A stretch of 64,000 bases of DNA from Adiantum capillus-veneris (GCA_014529385.2 CM043942.1:65175184-65239183), one strand, 5' to 3'. Counted from the stretch's first letter, positions 33,201 to 44,036 are shown. Numbers and translations: made by a program. Notes: generated from the sequence alone by a model not told the origin.

Positions 33201-34305
33201 TGTCACGAGTTTTTTGGAGCAAAGGATTGCGCATATGTACATACACATGCATGGTGCATCAAATAAAGGATTGCCCATTTTCCATAGCCAAGTGGTTACA
33301 TAGTGCATCGATTTTCATCGTTACTAGTACCATTGTGTTTTTCTACAATAAGGAGGAGTTGGTAGCGCGTAAAACTTCTCGAGGAAGCTATCCGCGGGCC
33401 AACGACGTGAGGTCAGCAGGTGCGTCAGATGGCATCTAGTGGCGTCAGGAGGGCGAACGAGGTCAATATTTGCACGCAGATGAGGACGGACACAACGTGG
33501 GTGTTTTCTTGTGAGAATTATGTAGAAAGGTCATCATTAGGACCACTTTTTGGGGTCACTTCACGTGGTGGCGAGATGCATTATTGGAAAAAAGCTGAGT
33601 GCCAGGTGTGCGAATGATGCAAAAAGGTGACAACTATGCACTGCGAGGTCAGTTTTTGGCCTGTTCGGGGTCCGTTTGAGGTCATCTAAAAGGCCAAGGG
33701 TGCCCAACTAATAAATCTAAGTGTGGGAACTGAAAAAACTGAGAGAAGACCAGAAAAAACGTGGAGAAGAGAGGAGGAACAGCCGCAGGTGTGTTTTTTG
33801 GGTTTTTGGAGCCTGTTTTGGCCGTAAACTGCTCATCCGAGGTCGGATTTGAGCACTTTGACATTGTAGACTGGGGTTTTGGGCCGTTCCGGACGCGATG
33901 GCGCTGTCCATTTTGCCAAATTCCTCACTCTTTTTCTGCTGTTTTTCTGTGTAAGTTTCTCCTATGAGCGAAGTTTCTTCTCCAATTTGTGATTGTATCT
34001 GGTATCTTTTACCCATATTGTGTGAGCTGTTTGCCCCATTGGTGTTGGCCCAAGCTCATTTGTATCTAAACATCAGAAATTCTCCTCTTTTGAGCTGATT
34101 TTTTTGGGTGTGTGTGTGTGTGTGTGTGTCTGTGTGGAGTGGGCAAGTGGATAGTCTCTCTCCTCTCACTCCAGAGGTGTGTTCCCTGTCTCGGCCAGGT
34201 GTGTTGTGTAAGCCGAGTGGTGCCCCATAGTGTGTGTGTGTATCTTCCCAAGAGTGTGTGTCGGGTCGTTATAGAGGCGCTGTGTGTGTTTTCATCCCGC
34301 CCACA
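33201..34305 (+). mobile_element. RT-5 3' LTR, 1105 bp
   Basis: Same as 28650-29791 except for about eight substitutions and a 37-base deletion after GTGGTTAC. The deletion endpoints both lie at TAC, which suggests slippage or template switching between TAC repeats. Confidence 0.95.
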
Positions 34306-34309
34306 ACGT

Positions 34310-34514
34310 GAGTTCGACAGAAGGGTATTTAAAGTTCTTGAAACTTACAGAAATATATATACAGAAGGGAATTATTTTTTCAAATTTGAAAAAACTTACA
34401 GATTTTAAAAGAAAAGGGTACATTATATTCTTAACAAAATTCACAGATAAGGGGTTTTACAAACATGTCTTGAACGCATGTGATATGGTAGTTTTACACA
34501 TAGTGAACCTCCCG
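34310..34514 (+). mobile_element. Small inverted-repeat element, right part
   Basis: The continuation of 28611-28649 after RT-5. It is AT-rich and ends TTTTACACATAGTGAACCTC CCGAG, the imperfect inverse of the left end. No coding capacity. Confidence 0.45.
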
Positions 34515-34564
34515 AGGGGGGGTTAAGTAGGGTGTGTGTGTTTTTGTATAGGCAACAAGGGGGG

Positions 34565-34643
<79 letters not shown>

Positions 34644-35139
34644 GTTCTCAACGGTAAATGAGAGAGAGCGAGAGTTGATGGGGAGAGAGAGTGTGTGCTA
34701 GGAACGAGAGAGGGAGAAGGTGGGACTGGGACTGAACGAGGGAGAGAGAGAGGTTTTGGACTAGAGAGAGAGAAAGATAGAGAGACATAATCCCTTGCGT
34801 CCTATGGGCTCGATCAAAAAGAGAACAAGAGAGGGAAGAAGGAGACTGAGTGGGAGAGAGAGATGCTGAGAGAGCGGGTGATGAGAGATAGGGCAAGGGT
34901 GAGTTGGCGGAGTGTATGTGTTTGAAGCTTTTGCGGAATGGGGTTGACGAGCCAGGCAATAAAGGTGATAAGGCAAGCCAGGTAAGGGGGCCATGTGATG
35001 ACGCCATGCCAGTAAAAGCTAGGGCCGTGAGATCGACCAGGGCATTTCCGAGCCCTCCGACGGTGTCGTCGAGGCTTTGGGTAGAGGAAAGATTTTCTTT
35101 TGTTCTTTCTTTTCTTGATTTTTGAAAATTGGCCTATCA
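34515..35139 (-). mobile_element. RT-3 5' LTR, outer part
   Basis: Homologous to 22236-22993, including GTGTATAGGCAAC, a (GA)n run at 34567-34642, GGGGTTGACGAGCCA and CCATGTGATGA. The minus-strand LTR start TGATAGGCC is at 35139, followed on the plus strand by the GCGG target duplication. Confidence 0.75.
34567..34642 (+). repeat. (GA)n microsatellite
   Basis: Pure GA run following a G run, at the position of (GA)n 22309-22455 in the sister LTR. Confidence 0.95.
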
Positions 35140-35143
35140 GCGG
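35140..35143 (+). other. Target-site duplication GCGG, right copy (RT-3)
   Basis: Partner of 12830-12833. Confidence 0.85.
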
Positions 35144-37794
35144 CATTACTCATTTAATTAGTGACTGTGCAAAAACCCCAAATAAAAGAGTGAAAACAAT
35201 GTTGAGCATACTTCTAGGAAGGAACGTGAACAGACAACCGTAGCGATGGAGTTAAATGAACTCAAGGATAGGTTAGAGAGATTTGAGAAAATAATCCTAT
35301 TTTGAAAAGACCAAAGACCGGAGAACCTAATAAGAAAAAAAGACGAAAAAGTGCAATCTCGGGGGGATCCATACTAGTTGAGAAAGTGAATGAAACCCTA
35401 GAAAAATTTATGAGAGCTTATAAGGCATGACTCAAGATTAACCAGATTCAAGAATAGAGATGGATGATGTAGCCATACCTGGAGTTGGAAAAGCAAAAGT
35501 TGGAGATGTGTTCGAAGATGATCCAAACAGCCCAAGCTTTTTTAGAACCATTAACAAAACAATTAAAGAGTAGGACATAGATTCTATATCCCACAACAGG
35601 GGTCCCACTGATACATGAGGCTAGAAGGATAACTGAGAATCCCAAAGCTAAAATAGAACCTGGGAAATTACTTGAAAAGCCAAGGGAAGTGATGAATACC
35701 ACAGATGAGGCATCTGATGGCGTCCATCCTACAACACCGGAGTCCTACACAGATGATAATGGCTTAGTCAAGCTTTGGAGACAAATACAAGAATAAAATG
35801 AAGTGGATGAGTTGAGTCAGAGAGTTAACCAATCCAATAATGGGAGGAATGTGTTTCTTTCTCCTATTGAGGAATTTGAGGCGGGATCTCCAATAGATAT
35901 AGGTATTCGCTCATATTGGGGAAACAAAGGATTTGTGAGATCTTTGGATAGACAACCTCCATGTTTGAGAACTTTAACCCTCTTACATGGGATAATATAA
36001 AGCAAAATCAGATATAAGGAAAATCCCTTCACAAAGACTTTCCTTAAAGAAGATGATGGACTCCAAAGGATTGATAGACATATTGTCTACACCTGTGACT
36101 TGTACTAATACGCTAGCAGAGTTTCTCCAAATACAACCAAACATGTAAGATACAATTGGAAAATAATTAGAGAGGTTTGGAGAAAAAGACGCGACTTGAA
36201 GAAATCAAGAAGGAATCAGAGAGCTAGAAAAGCCTCAAATAAACACGCGATCAGTGCCACTAAACAAAGTAGGAGAGTATTGCAAGGGTGAAGATGGAAA
36301 TACTACTCTTCGAGTAGAATTCCAAAGTGTAAAAATCATGGCCATTCTTGATAGTGGAGCTTGTGTTTCTATCACAATCAAAGAAATACGGAAAAAATGG
36401 GGAAAACCTACCTTGAGAGCTACCAGGATGAAACTACGAATAATCGATGGATACATGGAGAAGCCCTTAGGATTTCTAAAGAAAGTGATTGTTACCTCTT
36501 GCGGCATAGATTATGAGAATACCTTTTCTATAGTGGTTTTTGATAAGTGATAAGAAGAATAATTATGACATCATACTTGGATGACCCTTTATGAGACACC
36601 TTGAGATGTTCCAAAACTGGGGATATGATCATATATACCTTAAACACATTGGAAACCACAACACAAATAAACCTAGAAGATCATAGCTACAAGAATGTGA
36701 ATCAAAGCATAGTAGAGGAGTTTGATTTAGCTACGTTAGTAGGATCAAAACTCCAAGCATGGTTAGGTAAGTCTAAAGGGCTATGGATGTGTGGTGCATC
36801 ACATTATGGGAGCTTGAAACGCGAAGATTGTATTCTCATAAGAGCTATCGAATACATTTTTGAATCATTTCTTGAAGAATCTCTAGAGCCATTGGAATGG
36901 ACTCGTATTCTAGCAACCCTAGATGTGTGTGCTCTTGATGACAAACCCACAACAAAGCTCTACAAAAATGAAGAATATGATGTGGTTCGGTATTTTATGG
37001 TCAATGTGGTACAAGGGGAAGAAGGAGAGGCATCCTTGGAACAACCTAAGGGAGATAAAATGGTAAAAGGAGAGGAAGAAGAGTTTTATAAGGCTCTAGA
37101 GAATTTTGAAGGAGACAATGAATGCTCTGATAGTCTGAGTGAACAAGAAGAAAGATAGCAAGTCCCGTTTTACAATTTCCCAAATCAAAAACCTAGATGT
37201 CAAGAGCGCTACAAGAAAAAGCGAGTTGAAAATAGAGCAAGAGAGAACCCTATGCCTAGAATAAGGGGTAAAACATAGTTTTTTATGCTTGTAAAGGCTG
37301 AAATTGTGTCTAGGACAAGATATATGGAAAGTTCTTCAAAGCTCAAGATCAAAAAACAAACGAGAGCATAAGATACCTGAGAAAACAAACTCAAGAGTTG
37401 GAATCTCAAACAAAACCCAGAAAAACAAGAGAACCAGGACTAAATGGGTTGGGTGAAACTAGATGGACCAAAGGTTGAGAGAAAGAAGAAATACAAAGAG
37501 CTCAAGAAAACTATGAGGGAAGTGTGGACAACAAAGATAGAGAGTGTTGAGGAAGAAAACAAAGAGACAGACGTGAATAAAATGGGTGTATCCTTACTTT
37601 ATAGAAAGTTCACTATCCAAGATGGGAAGGTGTTCATGACTCAGTCCATAAGAGAACGAAAGGATAAGGAATCCTATGATGGTCTAGAATATGGTAAGAA
37701 GATAGATTTGGCAAAACCATGAGAGGAACCTAAGCCAATTTATATAACAGCAGATTTGAGTCTTGAAGAGGAAGAGCAGCTCATCTACCTTGTC
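35144..37794 (+). pseudogene. RT-2 gag end, protease and pre-RT linker
   Basis: The frame first completes the second gag zinc knuckle (ITHLISDCAKTPNKRV). Broken frames follow to an aspartic protease at about 36254-36590: MAILDSGACVSITIKEIRKK with a canonical Asp-Ser-Gly, MKLRIIDGYMEKPLGFLKKV, then NYDIILG (one stop before PFMRHLEM). Frames at 36601-37158 and 37444-37722 are the charged linker. The last recognisable motif is EEPKPIYITADLSLEEEEQL (about 37725-37790), which normally stands just before the RT domain. RT itself is missing; unrelated sequence starts near 37795. Confidence 0.8.
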
Positions 37795-39049
37795 AATGGT
37801 GACGATTCCAAGAAATTTCCACCGACACAGGCCATTTCTTGGCAAGCAAGCCCCAGGGGTGTCAGTGCTCAAGTTGGGGGTGGAGTATATTTTTTGGCTA
37901 GCAACATTTATCTTCTTGGTGAACGAGGAACGTGATTTGGAGGAGCTCCGCTTACCACAACTTCAGGTTGGGTCCTTTAAGGAGGTTATCCCCATGAACC
38001 TTGCAACGGAAGGTAAGACACTTCGGCTCGAGTACCCCAGGGAGCTCGAGGAAGTGGTTAAGAAATCCATCATTGTGGCTGGCCCTAGTGACACTCCAGT
38101 GCCACTACCATTGATGAATGTGGCTATCCCAGAGGTAGAAATCAGTCGCTTCTCCTCAGTGGTAGTGGATGGGTAGGAGTATGTGTTTATGCATGATTTG
38201 GAGAAAGAATTTGGCTTGCACATGGATGAATGCTTGAGCGTTCTATGCAAAAACACCAAATGTCCCTTAGACAATACGCAAGATGACCTAGAAAGCAAGC
38301 TCTTGCCAGTTGGGGACTCTGTTGCTGACACTATTGCAGTTGTATGTGCGGAGGTCCTGGCAACAATAGATCAGTTGCACGTGACTGAGGAATAACTACA
38401 AGCCACGCAAGCCAAGGTTGAGGCTGCTAGGATGCCTATGCCATTATGCAACCTCCCATCTGATGATCCAAACATCGTAGTTGTGGTGCATGGGAGCATT
38501 GACTTGGATGCAAAGGGCAATAGGGAGGACGACAAGGAGCAAGAGGTAAACTCTATCCTAATTTTCATGTTATTATTTTATCCTTCATTGCCATTTTTTT
38601 CAACCTTCATTGGTTTATGACAAGATGCTGTGGAGGTTGATGATTTTGCTGGAAGGACAGGTGGCAAGCGGACGGGCTTTGGACCTCAATCTTCCCTTGT
38701 GCATTACCTAGAACAAATCCCCCCTGGCGATGTGGCCATTATCCATAATGAATTTACTCCCCAAGCCCATTTTATGACTTGGTCATTGAAAGCTTTGAGC
38801 AAGTTTTTGTGTTTGAGCACCATTGCTCAAACTGTGCATCTTGTGTTCCTAGTGCGTAGATCCCTTGTATGCACAACGTTTGGCACTGGCTTCCGTGGTA
38901 AAGTGCTTGCCCAGATAGGGATACATGCTTCCATTGGCTCAACTGACCCAAAGGACATAGCGCAATCCCTCTTGACTGGGGAGTTGCCTTACGCGCAAGA
39001 TAGGTGCCAGGAAATGGTGAAGAAAATTATGAACTCCTCAGATACGTGA
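37763..39049 (+). pseudogene. Unidentified decayed gene, about 400 codons, with candidate intron
   Basis: A single reading frame runs through this span with only three stops: TAG at 38174, TAA at 38393 and TGA at 38618. The last stop falls inside a possible 90-base intron (GT at 38546, AG at 38634-38635, T-rich before the acceptor). Removing it keeps the frame and joins DDKEQE to VDDFAGRTGGKRTG. Recognisable stretches include LRLPQLQVGSFKEVIPMN, DLEKEFGLHMDECLSVLC, PPGDVAIIHNEFTPQAHFMT and LAQIGIHASIGSTDPKDIAQ. I do not recognise the family. It could be a host gene fragment or a transposon gene. The beginning overlaps the end of RT-2 in another frame, so the true 5' boundary is near 37795. 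Confidence 0.4.
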
Positions 39050-39270
39050 TGTAAACTCACCTTTTTGGAAGTAATAATTTTTTTTTTGAATTGTCTCTCT
39101 ATCTTGTAAATTCTTCTACATGTGATTTGTCAATCTTAAAAATTGTTGTAATTGGTGATATATTTCAATAAGCTGTCTTTTTTGCTTGAAGTAACAACAC
39201 AACGGAAGTTGGATGCACATGATATTGGAGAAAGTATAAAACACATTTGAGTGAGAAGAAGTGGTTTCTC

Positions 39271-39526
39271 TAAAGTGATGATGCAAAAACAATTTTTTTG
39301 AGTTAATTTATGTTTTTCAAGTATCCTATGGGGTAGAGAAGCCTACCAGGTGCCAAAAAAAGTGTGGACAGAAGGGTGTGCAAATGGGCCATCCATCAGT
39401 TTTGGATGGCCCATTTGCGCGCCCTTGTGGCCACTCTTTTTTTGACACCTGGTAGGATTCTCTACACCCTAGGATACTTCAAAAACATAAATTAACTCAA
39501 AAGAATTTATTTTGCATCATTACTTT
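39271..39526. mobile_element. Foldback element 1 (arms about 124 bp)
   Basis: The left arm (TAAAGTGATGATGCAAAAAC ... CAAATGGGCCATCC) is the near-perfect inverse of the right arm (GGATGGCCCATTTG ... TTTTGCATCATTACTTTA) around an 8-base loop at 39396-39403. No coding capacity. MITE-like or foldback structure. Confidence 0.85.
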
Positions 39527-39817
39527 AGATGGAGCCTTGTGGCCACGCTTTTTTTGGCATATGGAGCATATGTTTGCACTCAAGGACACTAGAAAAGGTG
39601 AAATCAACTCTGAATTTAAGTTTTCAAGCACACTATCACCTGCTTTAGCTCTACCTAATACACCCCTACACCAAAAGACCCAATCACATTGGACATCTGA
39701 AAAATCTAAATTGGCGTTGCATAGACACTTGGTTTCACAATACGTTAACTTTTTTGATATCCTATGGGGTAGTCAAAGGTTGAAATTTCCCAAAAAAGGG
39801 TGCCCACAAGGCTCCAT
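39527..39817. repeat. Spacer between foldbacks, itself with inverted ends
   Basis: AGATGGAGCCTTGTGG at 39525 is the inverse of CCACAAGGCTCCATCT at 39803-39818. Interior sequence such as CACCAAAAGACCCAATCACA recurs at about 40108 (CACCAAAAGGGCCAATTACA), giving a direct repeat of about 450 bases. Confidence 0.7.
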
Positions 39818-40250
39818 CTAAAGTAATGATGCAAAACCAATTGCTTTCAATAAATTTATGATTTTTAAGTATCATGGGGGGTAGAGAAGCCTACCAGGTG
39901 CAAAAAAAAGGGTGGCCACAAGGGCGCGCAAATGGGCCATCCAAAACAGATGGATGGGCCATTTGCGCGCCCTTGTGGCCACCCTTTTTTTGGCACCTGG
40001 TAGGCTTTTGTACCCCCCATGATACTTAAAAAGTATAAATTAACTAAAAGCAATTCATTAATTCATAGTAACCACTTCTTTTCACTACCCAATACATCCC
40101 TGCACCAAAAGGGCCAATTACATTGGACTTTTGAAAAACCTAATTTAATGTTGCATAGACACCTGGTTTCCAATATGTTAACTTTATTGATATCCTATGG
40201 GTAAACATAATTTGAAATTGCAAAAATAATGGTGTCCAAAAGGGCCACAC
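39818..40250. mobile_element. Foldback element 2 and trailing repeat copy
   Basis: 39818-40062 is a second foldback, with arms meeting at CAAATGGGCCATCCA and TGGATGGGCCATTTG around a 7-base loop. It has the same arm sequence as element 1 with substitutions. 40063-40250 repeats the spacer of element 1. The two units are therefore tandem. Confidence 0.75.
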
Positions 40251-40355
40251 ATGGATCATAGACACAATAGACACGATTGTTGATCATATTGTCATTGCAA
40301 AGTCATCTCATTACAAAGATAAGGGTGTGTAATACAAAAAGAGGGGTAACTTCGG

Positions 40356-40780
40356 CTAATGCTCGAAGTTTTGTTGCAATTGACGTGCAAGCTTCATATC
40401 TTTTGGCTGTATTGTCACTCACTTTGAATGAATGGCGCATAGGTTGGTATCTTCCAACACCGAAATGATGTGGGCCTCTGCACCTTCTTGAATAGCCTCT
40501 AGCACTATTTCTTGCATTCTATATTGATTTCCATAGATTTGAAGCACCTCCTTCACTGTGCGAGAAAAGGGGGCGCGTCGAATCAAAAGCTCTGTATTCT
40601 TGTGGTAGTGGCAGATTTCTACAAATGCCCTTGCTATTTTTTGGCGCCACTGCGGTTGTCTTAGGGGCACTTGTACATTTGCTGGCTGGCGACGTTTAGG
40701 AGAGATTGGGGAGGAGGAGGAAGGTAGGGGCAGGGAGGGAGAGGAGGGAGGAGGGAGGTGGAGGAGAAAACAAAGTGCTT
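40356..40780 (-). pseudogene. Divergent histone H3 retropseudogene
   Basis: The minus strand encodes the histone H3 fold without introns: a tail with SPKRRQPANVQVPL, then HKNTELLIRRAPFSRTVKEV (alpha-N and alpha-1), YRMQEIVLEAIQEGAEAH (alpha-2) and EDTNLCAIHSK. A TGA stands where H3 has Arg (CGA to TGA fits CpG decay). VTIQPKDMKLARQLQQ and a natural stop (40356-40358) follow. Compared with canonical H3, the segment from PF to EAAEA has the same length. There is thus no loop-1 insertion of the CENH3 type, but the residues and C-terminus are divergent. No start codon remains upstream. H3 packages DNA in nucleosomes; this copy is dead. Identity as H3 is firm; which variant is unknown. Confidence 0.85.
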
Positions 40781-40784
40781 TTTA

Positions 40785-41150
40785 CTTTTTGGGGGGAAAT
40801 ATTTTTGAAAAAATGGACTTTCTAAGCTTGTGGGTTAAAAAATAGGTCAAAAAATGATTTTTGGATATGTATATATGTTGGGAGGGAGTTAAAAAAGTCA
40901 ACTTTTGACTCTTAGTGACCCACCTTTTTTTCGATGTGGTCACACCCCTATGCTTCCTTCACTTTAAGAAAGCTAGAGAGAGAAAGTAACCCCTCCACAT
41001 CCTACATTTCTCTAAAAGCAAGGCTAGAAAAGCCTACTCAAAACTACCTTCTTCAAAGCCCTTGCCCCCTTAACCCCACACAACATTAGCCTTAATCCCT
41101 AAAAATTAGGATTCCTTACAAGGCCCATGCAACGTTCATATTTCTCCTAA
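40785..41150. other. No recognisable feature
   Basis: AT-rich sequence between the H3 pseudogene and the broken edge of the RT-6 5' LTR. It shows no repeat partner in the window. Confidence 0.3.
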
Positions 41151-42343
41151 TCAAGAGGACACGTTTTGGTGGTGCTAACGACCACGAGGTGCATGAACTA
41201 GCAACATGGTAAACAATGGTAAAGCAGCGATGACAGAGGAAAATCTCACGAGGCATGGAAGAGGTAATTCATGAGGTAGGATGAATTTATTTTTTGTGTT
41301 TTACATAAGCATTGCATTACGATAACTTTAGGAATGTTTAAACTCCCCGAACTATGTTGGAAATCCAACTGAGACAATGGCATTGGTATTTTTGAAGGTT
41401 TTATTTAAGTTTAAAGTATAAATTATATAGGAAAGAAATGTTTTATGGAAAGAATGTTTGAAAGTAGGAAAGAATGGTTGTTAGGGGAAACTATCTCAAA
41501 CAAATTTCATTCATTATTCCAATGTCGATTTAGTATGAACCCCCTACTGATCACTTGGCGGTAGCTCGCGAAGTTATTGCAGGAGCTAAATCCAAAACTT
41601 GCTTTCTATGCGGTGGTTACATGATTTTTACCCGGAGAGTTACTCCATGAATTGGGTGGAATCATGGACTGGTTGTATAGGCGTCCAATTGACAACAGGT
41701 GGAGTTAACACTCGCTAGAGGTCCTGAGGACTCCTGGACATTGGAATTTTTAATGAAGTATTGTTTGTTGAGTAATTTTTCTAGGAAGGATATGTTTTGG
41801 TGCCGATTTGACAATGTTTGAAGGGTTGTCTTAACAAACATGTGTCAAGGAAATATATATATACATATAAAAAGAACCCTGAGTATTGAACAACAATGTG
41901 TTAGTAATTAGGCCACACAAAGACTCTATGTGAGTGCGGGGTGGAATGTGGAAGCTTGGCTCAGGTTGCCAAAGTCTACGAGACGGGTGGTCCCGACTAG
42001 TCGAGAACTCTCTGCCCTGTGCAATAGAGTACATCATTAGATAGCTCATTATGCCAGAGCGAAAGGAACTAGGTGCACGTGCCTCTGAAAATTATGGAGA
42101 AAAAGGCACTGAGGTTACTGGAAGATGAGAATAGGACCGATAGTACAAAATTACGCTTCCGCCTGTGGGGCGGAGCTAGACTCCCTTTCACTCGTGGCTT
42201 CGACTCAGCTCACTAAGTGACGAGAGACAATCCACTGGTCTCCTTTTTCTTCTTAGCCAATCTTTGTTTGTTTCTGCATAGGATCTAGCCTTCGTCAGCT
42301 GCCCTCCAGTTCTGTCATGGTGAGACAGGGAGGGGACCTCACA
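41151..42343 (+). mobile_element. RT-6 5' LTR, 3' portion only
   Basis: Matches 60430-61635 along its length (TCAAGAGGACACGTTTTGG, CATTGCATTACGATAACTTT, GATAGTACAAAATTACGCTT) and ends GGGGACCTCACA. About 1.65 kb of the LTR 5' part is missing, with an abrupt edge at 41151. Confidence 0.88.
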
Positions 42344-42345
42344 AC

Positions 42346-42357
42346 TAGTATCAGAGC
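42346..42357 (+). other. RT-6 primer binding site (initiator Met tRNA type)
   Basis: TAGTATCAGAGC two bases after the LTR end. The usual plant site is TGGTATCAGAGC, so there is one mismatch. Confidence 0.85.
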
Positions 42358-42693
42358 CTAGGGTTTAGAGCCTAGGTTAGTTTGGAAAGATTTTGTACTA
42401 TCTGAAAATTTTAAAAAGAATAAAAATTGGTAGCTAATCCAAGGCTTATGCGTCGATATTTTAGGAAGATCCTGTGGTTGAATATCACAAGTTCTAAGTC
42501 TTCAAGCTTATTTATGAGAGTGCTTGTCGTTCTCCAAACTATCTTTTTCGATGGAGCGTGATGGAGCTATTGATGAAGGCTCACACTCCTCATTTGACTC
42601 GGATAGATAAAGGCTGGGAGCTCGAATGAAGTATTGAACACGGGACTTATTACATCAATGCTTGAAAGCTGGGATGTCTTACCATGGATTTAA

Positions 42694-44032
42694 CACTAGA
42701 ATGGTAACCTAACAGGACATAAAAGTGTCCTTTCAGGGTTTTGGGAAAAAATTCCAAAACCATAGTAGATCCACTCATTTTGAAAAATCCTTTCATGAGC
42801 TTATAGTTCAATAACTACTACATATGGAAAAAATGAGAAACTTGTAATTTTTCTCATCCCTTGGTCACTACAAGCCTCCAAAGTTGATGGACCAGTGCAT
42901 TTTGCCCAAAACAGCAATTTCTTACGGTTGATTGCATGTAAATAAGAGTGGAGATTTTTGTAGGACATGAGATAAAATGACCCATTAACTTCAATGGGTT
43001 GATGACCAAAAAATATGGTTGCTTTTACCTCACTAATTTTTTTTTGGGCAAAAAAAATAGGTACAAAAAAGTTGCATTTTTGTCATTCTGCGGACCTATC
43101 ATCAAAGTTTCTATAGTCACGCTCAATACATATACTATATACATGTTTTATTAGTTCCCTTTGGGCCTCTGGATTCAAAAGGAGCCATGGAGCATGTCAA
43201 AAGGATAATGGATCTCTTACAATTGGAACCTTGGGGGAAATGATAAAGTGCTAAATACAACAAATATGAAAAAACTGGGTTTAGCATTATGACCTCTAGA
43301 AACCCATAGAAACTACTCAATATCTAGCCAAGTTTGTAGTCTATGATTATATATGGTTACTACCTACAAAATACACACAATTGGCTTAAGAAACTAACAA
43401 TATTGAGAAAGTTATACTTGCTACTCTAAAATGTATCGTATTCTTCAGCAATCAAAAAACTCAACCATCATCATATACTATGCTATATAGCATATTAGGT
43501 CCCCCAAAACTCAAGGAAGATTAGCTTTGTGTTATACATTACACTTACACAATCAAAATTGAATTTGAATATCAAGAAATCCACCAAAAAAATCATAAAA
43601 GTGCTAATTTTGGCCAAAAAACAGGATTATGCAATTCTTGTAAATTGGTCATAACTTTCAATTTTAACACTTAGCTCTCCCTACAAGCATCAAAACATGT
43701 TGATAACTATGAAGGCCTAACCTCTAGCCATCTAAACCTCACAAACATGAAGTTTAGCGTGGTATAGTTGCCAAAAATTGAAAAAAAGCCAAAAACAGGA
43801 CCCGTTTTTTCACACAATTTAGGTTCAAAAATGTTGTGCAAGAGTAAGGTTAATGGTGAGATCGATACTCAAAAAAAAATGCTAAGTTTTTTTCAGCTCA
43901 TAAGGCAACTTTGTGAATATATAGCACCTAAAAATTCATTTTCATACTCTTCAAATAATTCAAGCAAAATGGTCACTTAACAGGACACAAAAGTGTCCAA
44001 GAACATAAAAGTGTCCCGTTACCATTCTAGTG
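42694..44032. mobile_element. 1.34-kb inverted-repeat element flanked by TTAA (piggyBac-like ends)
   Basis: Perfect 15-base terminal inverted repeats CACTAGAATGGTAAC at 42694 and (inverted) at 44018-44032, flanked by TTAA on both sides (42690-42693, 44033-44036). Subterminal GGACA(T/C)AAAAGTGTCC palindromes lie near each end. No transposase frame is present, so it is non-autonomous. TTAA duplication points to piggyBac-type integration. Because TTAA is palindromic, a TA duplication with ACACTAG ends (mariner-type) cannot be excluded. Confidence 0.7.
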
Positions 44033-44036
44033 TTAA

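Larger units (their letters stand above)
28650..34305 (+). mobile_element. RT-5, young complete-ended LTR retrotransposon lacking pol
   Basis: Paired LTRs (28650-29791 and 33201-34305) begin TGTCA and end CCCACA. They are flanked by the duplication ACGT (28646-28649 and 34306-34309). Between them lie a primer site, repeat-rich leader, 72-codon frame, one gag-protease frame of 775 codons and a polypurine tract. No RT, RNase H or integrase is present, so mobility would need a helper element. By eye the LTRs differ by about eight substitutions and one 37-base deletion over 1.1 kb, so this is a recent insertion and the youngest element here. Confidence 0.95.

Noticed and set aside
37684-37872. 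Minus-strand frames overlapping 35.4-38.6 kb
   Set aside because: They are shadows of the plus-strand protease, linker and unidentified-gene frames.
40356-40780. Calling the H3 pseudogene CENH3
   Set aside because: The loop-1 segment has the same length as canonical H3, lacking the insertion typical of CENH3, so only a divergent H3 is supported.
42694-44032. CACTA (En/Spm) transposon from the CACTAG ends
   Set aside because: CACTA elements make 3-bp duplications. Here the flanks are TTAA on both sides, and no matching 3-bp direct repeat is found.
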